Positions 1-8,006 of a stretch of 38,674 nucleotides of DNA are shown piece by piece; position 1 is the stretch's first letter, and each line of letters starts with the position of its first letter. The notes under the pieces are model-generated. The model was given only the letters and a program-made list of their open reading frames with translations, made no database searches and was not told the origin of the DNA. A program made the position numbers and the translations under genes. Source of the stretch: Candidatus Alcium sp. F082 (GTDB lineage Bacteria; Bacteroidota; Bacteroidia; Bacteroidales; F082); contig LPNG01000011.1 in NCBI GenBank assembly GCA_001543395.1, forward strand, positions 45,297 through 83,970, written 5' to 3'.

Positions 1-796
1 CGCGCAGGCGGATGGTGTTGCCCGCCGCGTCGGAATAGATGATTTGTTCTTCGAGTTCCTGCTCGCTGACCATCGGGTTGTCGATGTGCAGCGGCAGGTC
101 GAAGTCGTCGGTCTCCATCGCGCCCGAGGTGGTCAGCAGTCCCTGCGAGGCGTATTGCAGCATCAGCGTGTTGGGGCTGATGCCGTAGAACGACAGCTTC
201 TCTTTGTCGACGGTGACGGCGATTTCCTCGTTTTGTTCGCCCATCACGCGCACGTTGCCCATCTGTGGGATTTCGCGCAGGCGACGGGTGAGGTCGTCGG
301 TGTAGTCGTGCATCTCGCGGTAGGTCTTGTCGGTCGACTCCATGGCGATGAGCAACGACGAGGTGTTGCCGAAATCGTCGATGACAGCGATGGCCAACAC
401 GCCTGCCGGAAAGCTCAACGTCTTGGCTTCGTTGATCTTATGGCGTATCTTCGACCAAGCGATGTCCTTGTCTTTCACCGACTCGTCGAGGCTGGTGTAG
501 ATGTAGCACATCCCTTCCTTGGTGATGGAATAGGTGCCTTTGCGGTCCACCTCGGGCATGGCAAACAGCAGCTGTTCCAAGGGCTTGGTGAGTTGTGCCT
601 CCACCTCCTCGGAGTTGGCACCAGGATAGACGCCTGCCACGATGCCTTGGCGGATGGTGAAGGCCGGAAACTCGTCTTTCTTCATGTCGACGAGGGCATA
701 GATGCCGAAGGCCACCACTACGGCCACCACGATCCACACGATGCGCTGGTGCCGTATGCTGCCGCTGATGATACCTTTATCTTTGAGTTTGCTCAT
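1..796 (-). CDS. RND-family efflux transporter, N-terminal part (runs off the window)
   Basis: This is the first ~265 residues of an AcrB/MexB-like inner-membrane pump that would export drugs or other small molecules by proton antiport, together with the fusion protein encoded upstream. I translated the minus strand from the ATG at 796 without interruption to base 1. It starts MSKLKDKGIISGSIRHQR, followed by a hydrophobic first membrane helix (about residues 20-36). Next comes the family hallmark with EFP, the YPGA segment and EVEAQLTKPLE, then periplasmic porter sequence. The gene follows the fusion-protein gene by about 110 bases. That gap contains a small CGTCCT/AGGACG hairpin near 858-872 and no obvious new promoter. 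The substrate cannot be read from the sequence, and the C-terminal three quarters lie outside the window. Confidence 0.9.
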   Translation of the reverse strand, partial: MSKLKDKGIISGSIRHQRIVWIVVAVVVAFGIYALVDMKKDEFPAFTIRQGIVAGVYPGANSEEVEAQLTKPLEQLLFAMPEVDRKGTYSITKEGMCYIYTSLDESVKDKDIAWSKIRHKINEAKTLSFPAGVLAIAVIDDFGNTSSLLIAMESTDKTYREMHDYTDDLTRRLREIPQMGNVRVMGEQNEEIAVTVDKEKLSFYGISPNTLMLQYASQGLLTTSGAMETDDFDLPLHIDNPMVSEQELEEQIIYSDAAGNTIRLR

Positions 797-907
797 TGGT
801 TTTCTCCTTGTTTGATCCCGACACTGCGCTGCGCTTGTACCGGGTTAATAAAATATCGTCCTTTCAGGACGTGCCTGCCCCGCAGTCCCGTGTCTCGTAG
901 TCTCGTG

Positions 908-1942
908 TCAATATGTCACTTTCATTCCTTCGCTCACTTTTTGGTAGCCTTCCACAATGACGACATCGCCAGCCTGCAAGCCTTCGCTGACGATGACACC
1001 CGAGCCGGAATAGCCCGAAATCGTGATGTTCCGCCGTGTGGCTCGACCTTCTTCAGCCACCCAAACGAAACGTCCTTCTTGGTTGACGAGAATGGCATTG
1101 GCGGGCACGATGATACCCGTGCTGACATCGGCGCTGAGCACTACCTTGCTGATCATGCCGGGGACGAGTTCTTCGTCGGGCTGCTCGAGGAGCACCTTGA
1201 CGGGGTAGCTGTGGGTGAGCAGCGAGGCGGTCATGCTTTTTTCGGTCACCTTGCCCATGAAACGGCGGTCGCCCAAGGCAGGAACCACCACCTCGGCGGT
1301 GTCGCCCACGCGCACCTTGCCGATTTCGTTTTCGGGGACGGAGATCTTCACCGTAAGGCCTTCCGTGTTGATGATGCGCATGACGGGTTTCAGCGGGGTG
1401 ATGTTTTCGCCCAGCTCCGCGTTGAGCGAGGCCACGGTGCCGCTGAACGGAGCCGTGATGGTGTTGTCGGCGAGCATGGCGTTGGCCAAGTCCAAGGCGG
1501 CTTGGGCTTTCTCGAGGTTGGCCACCATCTCGCGCCATTTGATTTCGGGGAGGCTGCCGTTGTCGTGCACCTTCTTCAGACGCTCATAGGCATCTTGGGC
1601 CTGTTCGAGGGTGGCCTGTGCCGAGCGTTGTGTGCTCTCCATCTGCGCCGAGCTGACGCGGGCCAGCACCTGTCCCTTGCGCACCGTGCTGCCTTCCTTC
1701 ACGTTGAGTGTCTGCAAGGTGCCGCCGTATTTGAAGGCCATGTCGACGGACTGACCCTCTTCCAAATAACCAGGATAGGTGTTGCTGACGATGCCGCTCA
1801 CCGAGTCGATGGGCAACACGCCCACGGCGATGACACGTTCCTCGGCTGGGCCGCCGATCAACTTCTCCTTGAGTTGCTGCGGGTCGCTGTGGCAAGATGA
1901 CAGCAAAAGGGGTAAAAACAATAGTATGTGTTTGGTTTTCAT
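908..1942 (-). CDS. RND efflux periplasmic membrane fusion lipoprotein (HlyD/AcrA family)
   Basis: This 344-residue adaptor links the inner-membrane RND pump to an outer-membrane channel. The N-terminus is a lipoprotein signal (MKTKHILLFLPLLLSSC, lipobox LSSC, Cys17), so it is anchored by lipid. It continues with a barrel-sandwich segment (GTLQTLNVKEGSTVRKGQVL). An alpha-hairpin rich in Gln/Ala/Glu spans about residues 95-150. The second lipoyl half contains NTITAPFSGTVASL, and beta-barrel and membrane-proximal domains follow. Length and layout are normal for the family. It sits 5 bases after the small lipoprotein gene and just before the pump, so one operon is likely. No outer-membrane TolC partner is visible, though it may lie to the left of the window. 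Confidence 0.92.
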   Translation of the reverse strand: MKTKHILLFLPLLLSSCHSDPQQLKEKLIGGPAEERVIAVGVLPIDSVSGIVSNTYPGYLEEGQSVDMAFKYGGTLQTLNVKEGSTVRKGQVLARVSSAQMESTQRSAQATLEQAQDAYERLKKVHDNGSLPEIKWREMVANLEKAQAALDLANAMLADNTITAPFSGTVASLNAELGENITPLKPVMRIINTEGLTVKISVPENEIGKVRVGDTAEVVVPALGDRRFMGKVTEKSMTASLLTHSYPVKVLLEQPDEELVPGMISKVVLSADVSTGIIVPANAILVNQEGRFVWVAEEGRATRRNITISGYSGSGVIVSEGLQAGDVVIVEGYQKVSEGMKVTY

Positions 1943-1947
1943 AGCTA

Positions 1948-2451
1948 TTAATTTCTAATTGCCGCCATGCGGATGTCGTCGCCATGAATCTTGAAGTCGC
2001 GGTTGTTGGTTGCGGCCTCGCCGTCGTAAGTCATGTTGAGGATGAGCGTGTTGTCCTCATACATCTGTCCTGTGGCGTGGACGCGCACCTCGTTCTTCAA
2101 GGTGATGGTGTCGCCGGTGAAGAGCAGCGTGTTTTTCTTGAAGTCGCGGAGAAAGATTTCGTTGTCCTTGCAGAAAGCATGGGTGACCACCACCTCGCCG
2201 CCCATGGTGTTCATCACCACGAGGACGCTGTCCTTGCCGTTGTCCAAGGTGCTGATTTCCAGCTGTCCGATTTCGTTGGGCAGGCCAACGGTGAAGGTCT
2301 CGCCCGTTTCGCCTTGGGGCACGATCTCCTCCAAGGTGACGCTGCCCGAGGTCTTGAATGAGTAGTCGCCGCGAAACAGCGGGGCGTTCTTCTTTTGGCA
2401 TGAGGCCAGGGCCATGAAGGCGCAGATTACGATTGGGATAATTCTCTTCAT
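1948..2451 (-). CDS. small lipoprotein of unknown function, first gene of the efflux operon
   Basis: This 167-residue protein has a clear lipoprotein signal: MKRIIPIVICAFMALASC, with the lipobox at Cys18. The mature part is a short beta-rich domain with alternating hydrophobic strands (TFTVGLPNEIGQLEIS, DSVLVVMNTMGGEVVV, NTLILNMTYDG) and no catalytic motif that I recognise. It resembles the small beta-barrel or lipocalin-like lipoproteins common in Bacteroidota, but I cannot assign a family. It is encoded 5 bases upstream of the fusion protein on the same strand, which suggests co-transcription and perhaps a periplasmic accessory role for the pump. A TATTTTTG box on the minus strand at 2712-2719 is the nearest promoter-like motif. 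It would leave a leader of about 260 bases containing repeats. Confidence 0.8.
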   Translation of the reverse strand: MKRIIPIVICAFMALASCQKKNAPLFRGDYSFKTSGSVTLEEIVPQGETGETFTVGLPNEIGQLEISTLDNGKDSVLVVMNTMGGEVVVTHAFCKDNEIFLRDFKKNTLLFTGDTITLKNEVRVHATGQMYEDNTLILNMTYDGEAATNNRDFKIHGDDIRMAAIRN

Positions 2452-2473
2452 TGTTTATTCTTTTTCTCTAACT

Positions 2474-2497
2474 ACAGATTACACAGATTATACAGAT
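2474..2497. repeat. short tandem 9-mer repeat
   Basis: The unit ACAGATTAC is followed by ACAGATTAT and a partial third copy, ACAGAT. Such tracts recur between genes in Bacteroidota. It lies in the leader upstream of the efflux operon. Confidence 0.6.
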
Positions 2498-2610
2498 GTA
2501 ATTTCGATAATTTTAGGGATGCAAGCATCCGATTGATACAGATAACCACGATGTACTTTGACCGCTTTTTGACCCGCTTCGCGTCATTGACTACATCGAA
2601 TCTTCGATTT

Positions 2611-2685
2611 GCGAGGAGGCACGACGAAGCAATCCAGAGAAAACAATCAGGCTTCGTTTCCTTTCTGGACTGCTTCGTGCCTCGC
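2611..2685. repeat. REP-like inverted repeat
   Basis: The left arm (2611-2640, GCGAGGAGGCACGACGAAGC and on) and the right arm (2662-2685, ending CTTCGTGCCTCGC) are imperfect reverse complements. They resemble the dispersed palindromic repeats whose translation gives the recurring LRGTKQS / WIASSCLLA peptide. A 98-codon minus-strand reading frame across this region is such a repeat translation and not a gene. Confidence 0.65.
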
Positions 2686-2724
2686 AGTAACGCGAAGCGA
2701 CGCATTTGCCTGCAAAAATAGAAA

Positions 2725-2751
2725 GAATCCCCGACACGGAATCGGGGATTC
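2725..2751 (-). terminator. perfect 10-bp hairpin, candidate terminator
   Basis: GAATCCCCGA and TCGGGGATTC pair perfectly around a 7-base loop. Read on the minus strand, the hairpin is followed by TTTCTATTTTTG. It can end leftward transcripts from the T9SS genes before the efflux operon. The TATTTTTG directly after it (2719-2712) is a candidate -7 box for that operon. Confidence 0.55.
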
Positions 2752-2803
2752 ATCGGTTTTTCACCCAAAAAGGAATAAGGCTAACTGAAACAGGGGTTTG
2801 CCT

Positions 2804-2831
2804 GTAGAGACGTGCCGTGGCGCGTCTCTAC
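2804..2831. repeat. GTAGAGACG palindrome downstream of the first T9SS gene
   Basis: GTAGAGACG (2804-2812) and CGTCTCTAC (2823-2831) form a perfect 9-bp stem. It lies 14 bases past the stop codon of the GLUG/T9SS gene. A sibling palindrome occupies the same place after the PPAD-like gene (4457-4484), so the hairpin belongs to the duplicated 3' module. Confidence 0.7.
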
Positions 2832-2844
2832 AAACCTGAACATG

Positions 2845-4280
2845 TTATTTCACCACCAGTTTCTTGGTCACCACGGCACCGTTCTCCTCAATGATGTTGA
2901 CGAGATAGATGCCCTTGTTCCATTCGGTGGCATCGATGCTGACGGACTTGCCCTCGGCTTCGTGCACCTTTTGGCCGACAAGGTTATACACCTCCACCTT
3001 GGCCACATTCGCGCCTTCCACGGTGAACAGGCCCGTAGTCGGGTTATCCCAATACTTTGATTGCAAAAAACGGGTAATGTTTCCCCTTCGCACCAACTAT
3101 TGAAAACGCCAATTTCGTAAAGCGAAATCCAATAGTTTAAAACTTCGAGCAAACTGGTGGTCTCATCTGTCCCAATTGAGACAGATTCTGACAATAGTCC
3201 ATCACCATTGTCGGGAATAAAACTGATACAGTTATGGGTATCGCCCAAATCGGTCCCCAACAACCCTCCCCATCCGTTGTATTGTTTAGTCAAATCTGCA
3301 TAGCAATATTCTACGACACTACCTTCTGAGTTATGAGCCACGATGCATCCATTGTCATAATTTCCAAAAAGCTCCCCCGTCAGTTCCGAATAACAATTCC
3401 TAACCATCGCTGATTGTCCACCATTTTCTGATGAGGTTTCATTGAAACAAACGATTCCACCTTCGTTTTGGACACTATAAGACCCTAACATGTTGCCATA
3501 AAAATAACAATTTGATATTTCGGCGGTATAGCCATTCTCGGAAAAATTGCGCAAGGCTATGCCTCCTCCATTCCTTCCAACAAGGAATGTGTTGTCGACA
3601 GGTGGGGCATAGGCGCAATTTCTGATTGTGGAATTCCTGTTCATGCCAACGATGCCTCCGCCATTGGTGACGCTCATCCTTGTCATAACCATACAATTGT
3701 CTATCAAAGACAGGGAATCGGAGATACCAGCAATGCACCCTTGGTACCATTGTTCGGGATTTTGGCACACAAACGCAGAACTTCCCGATTTGACCAAAAG
3801 GTTTCTAACAGTTCCATGAAACACATATCCAAACAGACCCAAGTCAGAGGGAACTGCATTCCCAGTATATTCATAATACAAGTGCAAGCCATCTATGAAA
3901 TGCCCACCACCATCAAACTCCCCCATGAAACGGTGTGTTCGATTTCCAATAGGTGTAAAGGCCTTTTCTCCATTATATGCCAAATCGATGTCTGTAGTAA
4001 GGGTGATTTTTTTCCCATCAAAGTCGTCCGGAGTGCAGCCGTTCAGACCGTTCACGACAGAAATAAGCCATGCCAAGCCTTCTGCGGATGAAATGGTCAC
4101 GTTGCCTTGTTCGTCCACGTCATAGCCTGCAGGCTGCTCAGTCACGACATCTATCCAATAATCTGAAGGATAGTCGCTATCTTTGATGTTACTTTTATCC
4201 GTGTCGACAAAACTCTGTGACTGCGCCGTGATTGCCAAGCCGGCCATTAGCAACACAATAATGCGCTTGATTTGTTTCAT
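2845..4280 (-). pseudogene. GLUG-repeat T9SS cargo protein, frameshifted before its sorting domain
   Basis: This secreted surface protein starts at MKQIKRIIVLLMAGLAITAQ (signal peptide; an upstream Met at 4325 lies beyond the -7 box and is rejected). The body has GLUG-like beta-helix repeats (LAWLISVVNGLNG, FMGEFDGGGHFIDGL, GGIVGMNRNSTIRNC), as found in cell-surface adhesin-like proteins. The body frame runs past the join and stops at 2868 in nonsense sequence. The sorting domain (NPTTGLFTVEG, VYNLVGQKVHE, GIYLVNI, KKLVVK, stop at 2845) is read in the -1 frame. One extra T in the six-base run at 3065-3070 would restore a single 478-codon frame. As written, the product lacks the signal needed for T9SS export. 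The cause may be real decay, an out-of-frame recombination at 3045/3046, or a sequencing indel. Confidence 0.8.
2947..3045 (-). repeat. 99-bp identical sorting-domain segment, copy A
   Basis: These 99 bases encode the first half of the T9SS sorting domain. They are identical to 4592-4690 in the next gene, and identity ends abruptly at 3045. Over the full shared end (about 198 bases) I count 12 mismatches, roughly 94 % identity. Confidence 0.85.
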
Positions 4281-4306
4281 TTCTTTTGTTTTTATGTTTG
4301 AAACTG

Positions 4307-4314
4307 CAAATATA
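4307..4314 (-). promoter_or_regulatory. -7 box of the GLUG/T9SS gene
   Basis: On the minus strand this reads TATATTTG, matching the Bacteroidota -7 consensus TAnnTTTG. It lies 26 bases upstream of the chosen ATG at 4280 and supports that start. Confidence 0.65.
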
Positions 4315-4392
4315 CTTTTTTTCAAACATGCAAAAAAAATAATTATTTTCAGTTTTCACGCTTTGGATCACGACAGTTGAGGGCACAAAAGA

Positions 4393-4433
4393 CTTCCGCC
4401 GCACAAGACCGAGATGGTCTCGTGGGGCGGAAG
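4393..4433 (-). terminator. long GC-rich hairpin between the two T9SS genes
   Basis: CTTCCGCC (4393-4400) pairs with GGCGGAAG (4426-4433). The inner CAC/GTG and AGACC/GGTCT pairs extend the stem around a short GAGAT loop. It lies downstream of the PPAD-like gene and upstream of the GLUG gene promoter, a typical terminator position, although there is no U run. Confidence 0.55.
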
Positions 4434-4456
4434 ATTGTCGATTGCGGTTCCATACG

Positions 4457-4484
4457 GTAGAGACGCGATTAATTGCGTCTCTAC
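4457..4484. repeat. GTAGAGACGC palindrome downstream of the PPAD-like gene
   Basis: GTAGAGACGC and GCGTCTCTAC form a perfect 10-bp stem around GATTAATT. It lies 11 bases beyond the stop codon at 4495. The stem sequence and position match the hairpin at 2804-2831. Confidence 0.7.
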
Positions 4485-4494
4485 AACGTTCATT

Positions 4495-6707
4495 TCACCA
4501 CCAGTTTCTTGGTTGCCACGGCACCGTTCTGTTCAATGATATTGACCAGATAAATGCCCTTGTTCCAATTGGCAGCATCGATGCTGACGGTCTTGCCCTC
4601 GGCTTCGTGCACCTTTTGGCCGACAAGGTTATACACCTCCACCTTGGCCACATTCGCGCCTTCCACGGTGAACAGGCCCGTAGTCGGGTTTAAGTGCAGT
4701 CATTTTGATCGGTCTGAACCGTAAAGGTGGTGACTTCATAGCCTTTTACCATGGCATTGACATACACATCAAGGTAGAAATAATCCGCTGGTTCCACCGT
4801 GTAAGGCAAGGTACCATGAGGCTCAAAGCTCAAATAGTCCGTGCCGTTTTCGGTAACAGACAGCACCTTGACGGGAATCTGGCTACCAAAGAAACGATTT
4901 TGCATGCACGCTTGTTGAGGACTGTCGCCTGGGTCGTTGAATTCCAAAACGGGCGCACCCACAATCACAAAACCACTGTCAAGTGAGGTGTTCAGCACCA
5001 TGCCCATCACAATTCTGTCGCCCAACGTGGTCTGAACCAGAATCTCGTAGGGAATGTAGGTGTCTTTACCAGGAGCGGATTGGAAATTAATGGTAACCAC
5101 AAGCGTTTCCCCTGGTTGCAGAGTGTACGGGAAAGTGTTGTCCCAAAGATTGAAACTAGATGCTTCGGGCACCACATCGATGATGGTGACAGCTTCGTTT
5201 GTTTCGTTGATGATATTAAACTGTCTTTCCTGTCCCATTTGTGTGAACCACAGCGTATCCGGCGTAATCACCAGTTCGCCCTGCGGGGTAGGAGGTTCAT
5301 GTGCTGCCATGGTGAAATGGTGCGGGTCGAGGTCGGCGAAGACGGGCTGCGTGTAGCGGTGTCCCGATTCGTCGGCACCAAATACATAGTAGTCAATCTC
5401 CGATTCGCCTTGGTAACCTTTGATGTAGCCAACATACTCGTCAGGGTTACCCGTTGCGGTCATGTGGGCTGTTTGGTAAGTGCCGCCATCGATGCTGTAA
5501 TAAACAAGGAGGGAGTCTTGCTTCAAGTTGGCTCCACTATATGCGATGAACTTGCTCACGACGGGGATGGAGTCTTGCCATTCCTGCTCGCCGAAAAGCA
5601 CATTACGATGGTCCACAAAGAGCATGTCGAAGTCCATCACGCCACGGGTGCGGCAGTGGAGGGCATCGGTGTTTTCCCAACCAGCTGAGCCACCGTTCAC
5701 GCCAACGATTTCATAGCCAGGCATGGCCTCTTGATAAACAGCGATGGCGTCGTTGTTGTAGGTACTGTTGCTGCCCATCGGCACATACACGGTCTTGTTG
5801 AGGATGAGGCTGTTGGTATAAGGAGCCAAAGTGTAGCCACCGGGTTCCTGCACGCGATACACGTGGTAAGGATAGCCCCAGCAGCAGTTGGTGGTCTCAA
5901 AGTATTCTGCCACCTGTTCATAATATTGATAGCGGGGGTTGCTTTGCGGCAGTTGCGCAATCAAGATCTTGTCGGGAGCGAGGTACTTGCCCCAGCAGTC
6001 GACGTGGGCGATGTAGTCGCCTTGCGGGTCGATGGTGATATGATACGGGTCGATGCGCGGACGTTGGTTTCATTGTGGTTGTTTTCATTCAGCACGAGGT
6101 CATCGCTCACGCCGTGGCCGCGACCGTCTTCCATCATGTTGCCGCCAGTGTGCTGGAGGTTCATGCCGTACATGGGAATCTGCCAGAAGTTGGCGAACAC
6201 GCCAGAGATGTTGTCATCGTTGGGACGCGGGCGGTTGTAGATATTGTCGACAATGGCGGGTTCGCGGTCCTCGAAGATGTACCACGGACCGTAGTCACGC
6301 ACCCAATAGGAGTCGGTCGGAGCGTTGACGAAGGTGACGTTGTTCATGTCGACACCTGCACTTTGGAAGCTGTTTTGGGCTTGGTTTTGCTGGGAGGTGC
6401 TGACAATGCAATACACCATGCAGTTGTTGGAAAGCTGCGCCACAAGGCTCGTCGGGATACCCAAAGGATAACGGATCATCACGCCCTGCATAGGCTCAAA
6501 CTCGGCCACGAAACGAGGCTCGCCAGTAGGCGGATCGGTCTCGACGAAGTTCATGCCACGCGAGGTGTCGTACATCTCTTCTTCGGAGAGATAGTGCCAT
6601 CTCATCCAATCGGGTTTTTGGTTGCTGAGCGGAGTCGAAGCATCTTGAGCCTGTACGGTGACAGCCATCAGGAGCATTAAGGTAAAGATAGATAGTGCTT
6701 TTTTCAT
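4495..6707 (-). pseudogene. PPAD-like secreted peptidylarginine deiminase with T9SS domain, two frameshifts
   Basis: This is a homologue of Porphyromonas-type peptidylarginine deiminase (PAD_porph / agmatine deiminase fold), which converts peptide arginine to citrulline outside the cell. Segment 1 (6707 to about 6060) has a signal peptide (MKKALSIFTLMLLMAVTVQA) and WVRDYGPW with Asp138. It also has YNRPRPNDD, whose Arg159/Arg161 resemble the C-terminal-Arg recognition pair of PPAD. Segment 2 (about 6060-4690) has AHVDCWGKYL (His and Asp), APYTNSL (Asn) and LHCRTRG (catalytic Cys), then an Ig-like domain. Segment 3 (4690-4495) is the sorting domain NPTTG to KLVVK. Every expected catalytic residue is present. 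However, segment 2 is in another frame from segment 1 (break in CGCGC near 6055-6059: two extra bases or one missing). Segment 3 is shifted again, just after a TAA at 4690-4692. It has its own -7 box upstream. Confidence 0.82.
4592..4690 (-). repeat. 99-bp identical sorting-domain segment, copy B
   Basis: Identical to 2947-3045. The identity stops exactly where the reading frame of the deiminase body ends: the TAA occupies 4690-4692. Confidence 0.85.
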
Positions 6708-6726
6708 AGGTTCGAAAAATTTGCGG

Positions 6727-6734
6727 CAAAAGTA
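6727..6734 (-). promoter_or_regulatory. -7 box of the PPAD-like gene
   Basis: On the minus strand it reads TACTTTTG (TAnnTTTG), 19 bases before the ATG at 6707. It lies in the 42-base gap after the arginase-fold gene, so the deiminase gene can be transcribed on its own. Confidence 0.6.
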
Positions 6735-6749
6735 ATAAAATGTTTTGGT

Positions 6750-7925
6750 TTACATCAACTTCTGATAGAACTGCCACCACTTGTCAGGCAGCTCGTTGCG
6801 CATGGCCTGTTCGTAGTCTTCCTTTGAGCAGGGGATGAAATGATGCCTTTCGTAACGTTGGTCGTCGTTTTGCAGGAACGACATGTCCATCCACCACTTG
6901 CCTGTAATCTTATGGCAAAGGAAGACCACGTCATTTTGGTTTTCACCGATTTGCACGTTGTAACGCTTGAAGTCGTTACTTTCCATGGTGGGGATGTCGT
7001 CCTGACGGCTTGAGAAGCCCTCGATGAAGTACCAGATCATCTCAGCGATGAGGTTGGCCGTGCGCGAGTTGATGTCGTAATGGGGGTTGTATTCGAAGAA
7101 GCCGATGGATGATAGTTTGTAGCTCAGTCCGGCATAACGTGTCATGCGGCAAGCTTCCTCTCCGTTGAAACCGTTGGGTGAGGCATTCTTTATGCCTGGT
7201 GCATCGGCGGCCCGTATGGCCGAGATGTCGAAACTCAGGAGGTTGGCATTGCGGATGAGCGGTTCGGTCAGTTCGATGTTTTGCTTGATGCTGCCCAAAC
7301 GATAGGCGTCGAAGAGCAGCTGTTTCATCAGCTCAATATTCTCTGTGTCAACATAATACAACTGATAGCCGATGTTGGTGAAGTTGAACAGGAAGTTGGG
7401 TTGGTGCAGGATGATATGGCTTAAATAGGAATGCGAGTTGAGCGCTTCCTTGTCGTTGCCGATGTCGAACATGGGGTCGACGGCAGCGATGTTGATGAGC
7501 TTGCCTGTGGGCTCATACACCTGGTACATCGTGTAGGTGAGGTCTTGACCTGCCCCGATGATGATAGGCACTGTTTTGTTTTTCATCAACTCGGTAAGCA
7601 CCTGATTGAAGGCAAAATAGGTATCAGAGATGTCTTTACCGATCTTGATGTCGCCCAGGTCGATGATATGGAGTTGTGGCCAGTGGTTGAAAAGCGAATA
7701 GAGGGCTTTTCTGATGTAATCCACGCCGTCGGCGCAGCCTTTGTTGTCGACGGCACCACGTTCTTCCTTGACACCGATGATGGCCAAATCCACGCCTTCG
7801 AGGTTGGGGAACTCATCCTCGTTGCGGTAGATGGTGATGGTTTCGCCTAAGGTCTTCTTGCCGGGACGATAGGCCGCGCCGAAACACTTCTCAGCGACAG
7901 GTTCAAGGAAGATGCTGATGTCCAT
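6750..7925 (-). CDS. arginase/formimidoylglutamase-fold protein with altered metal site
   Basis: This 391-residue protein has the ureohydrolase (arginase, agmatinase, HutG) fold. The family motifs are recognisable but changed. The GGDH position is GAGQDL (124-129), with Gln127 instead of the first His ligand. DAHxD is DPMFD (150-154), keeping Asp150 and Asp154 but with Met152 instead of His. The SFDxDxxDP motif is SFDISAIRAAD, with Asp233 kept, Ser235 in place of an Asp ligand, and Asp241 further on. Roughly half of the canonical manganese ligands are therefore missing. It may be a pseudo-enzyme or use another metal or chemistry. A C-terminal extension (about 310-391, Trp-rich) is not typical of arginases. 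It lies downstream of a deoxyhypusine-synthase-like gene on the same strand, separated by a large hairpin. A formimidoylglutamase label would be risky. Confidence 0.8.
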   Translation of the reverse strand: MDISIFLEPVAEKCFGAAYRPGKKTLGETITIYRNEDEFPNLEGVDLAIIGVKEERGAVDNKGCADGVDYIRKALYSLFNHWPQLHIIDLGDIKIGKDISDTYFAFNQVLTELMKNKTVPIIIGAGQDLTYTMYQVYEPTGKLINIAAVDPMFDIGNDKEALNSHSYLSHIILHQPNFLFNFTNIGYQLYYVDTENIELMKQLLFDAYRLGSIKQNIELTEPLIRNANLLSFDISAIRAADAPGIKNASPNGFNGEEACRMTRYAGLSYKLSSIGFFEYNPHYDINSRTANLIAEMIWYFIEGFSSRQDDIPTMESNDFKRYNVQIGENQNDVVFLCHKITGKWWMDMSFLQNDDQRYERHHFIPCSKEDYEQAMRNELPDKWWQFYQKLM

Positions 7926-7930
7926 TCTTT

Positions 7931-8001
7931 TGGCTTATGGCCCATGACTATGGCCCATGGCCTGCGGCAGCACTGCCATAGGCCATGAGCCATAAGCCAT
8001 A
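7931..8001. repeat. large imperfect palindrome between the arginase-fold and DHS-like genes
   Basis: The left arm (7931-7954, TGGCTTATGGCCCATG and on) pairs with the right arm (7975-8000, ending GAGCCATAAGCCA). The centre (GGCCTGCGGCAGCACTGCC) can fold further. It fills almost the whole 81-base gap. It could act as an mRNA processing or attenuation hairpin, or be a dispersed palindromic repeat. Confidence 0.7.
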
Positions 8002-8006
8002 GTTAT

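Noticed and set aside
44..1900. 618-codon open frame on the plus strand
   Set aside because: It lies antisense to the RND pump and fusion-protein genes, has biased His/Val/Asp-rich composition and no motifs. The minus-strand genes are well supported.
2472..2768. 98-codon minus-strand frame
   Set aside because: It is a translation of the REP-like repeat (LRGTKQS, WIASSCLLA), not a gene.
3045..4692. Programmed -1 ribosomal frameshifting at the two T9SS genes
   Set aside because: Neither junction has a proper X-XXY-YYZ slippery heptamer in the zero frame, and in one case the shift would be at a stop codon. Recombination, decay or sequence error fits better.
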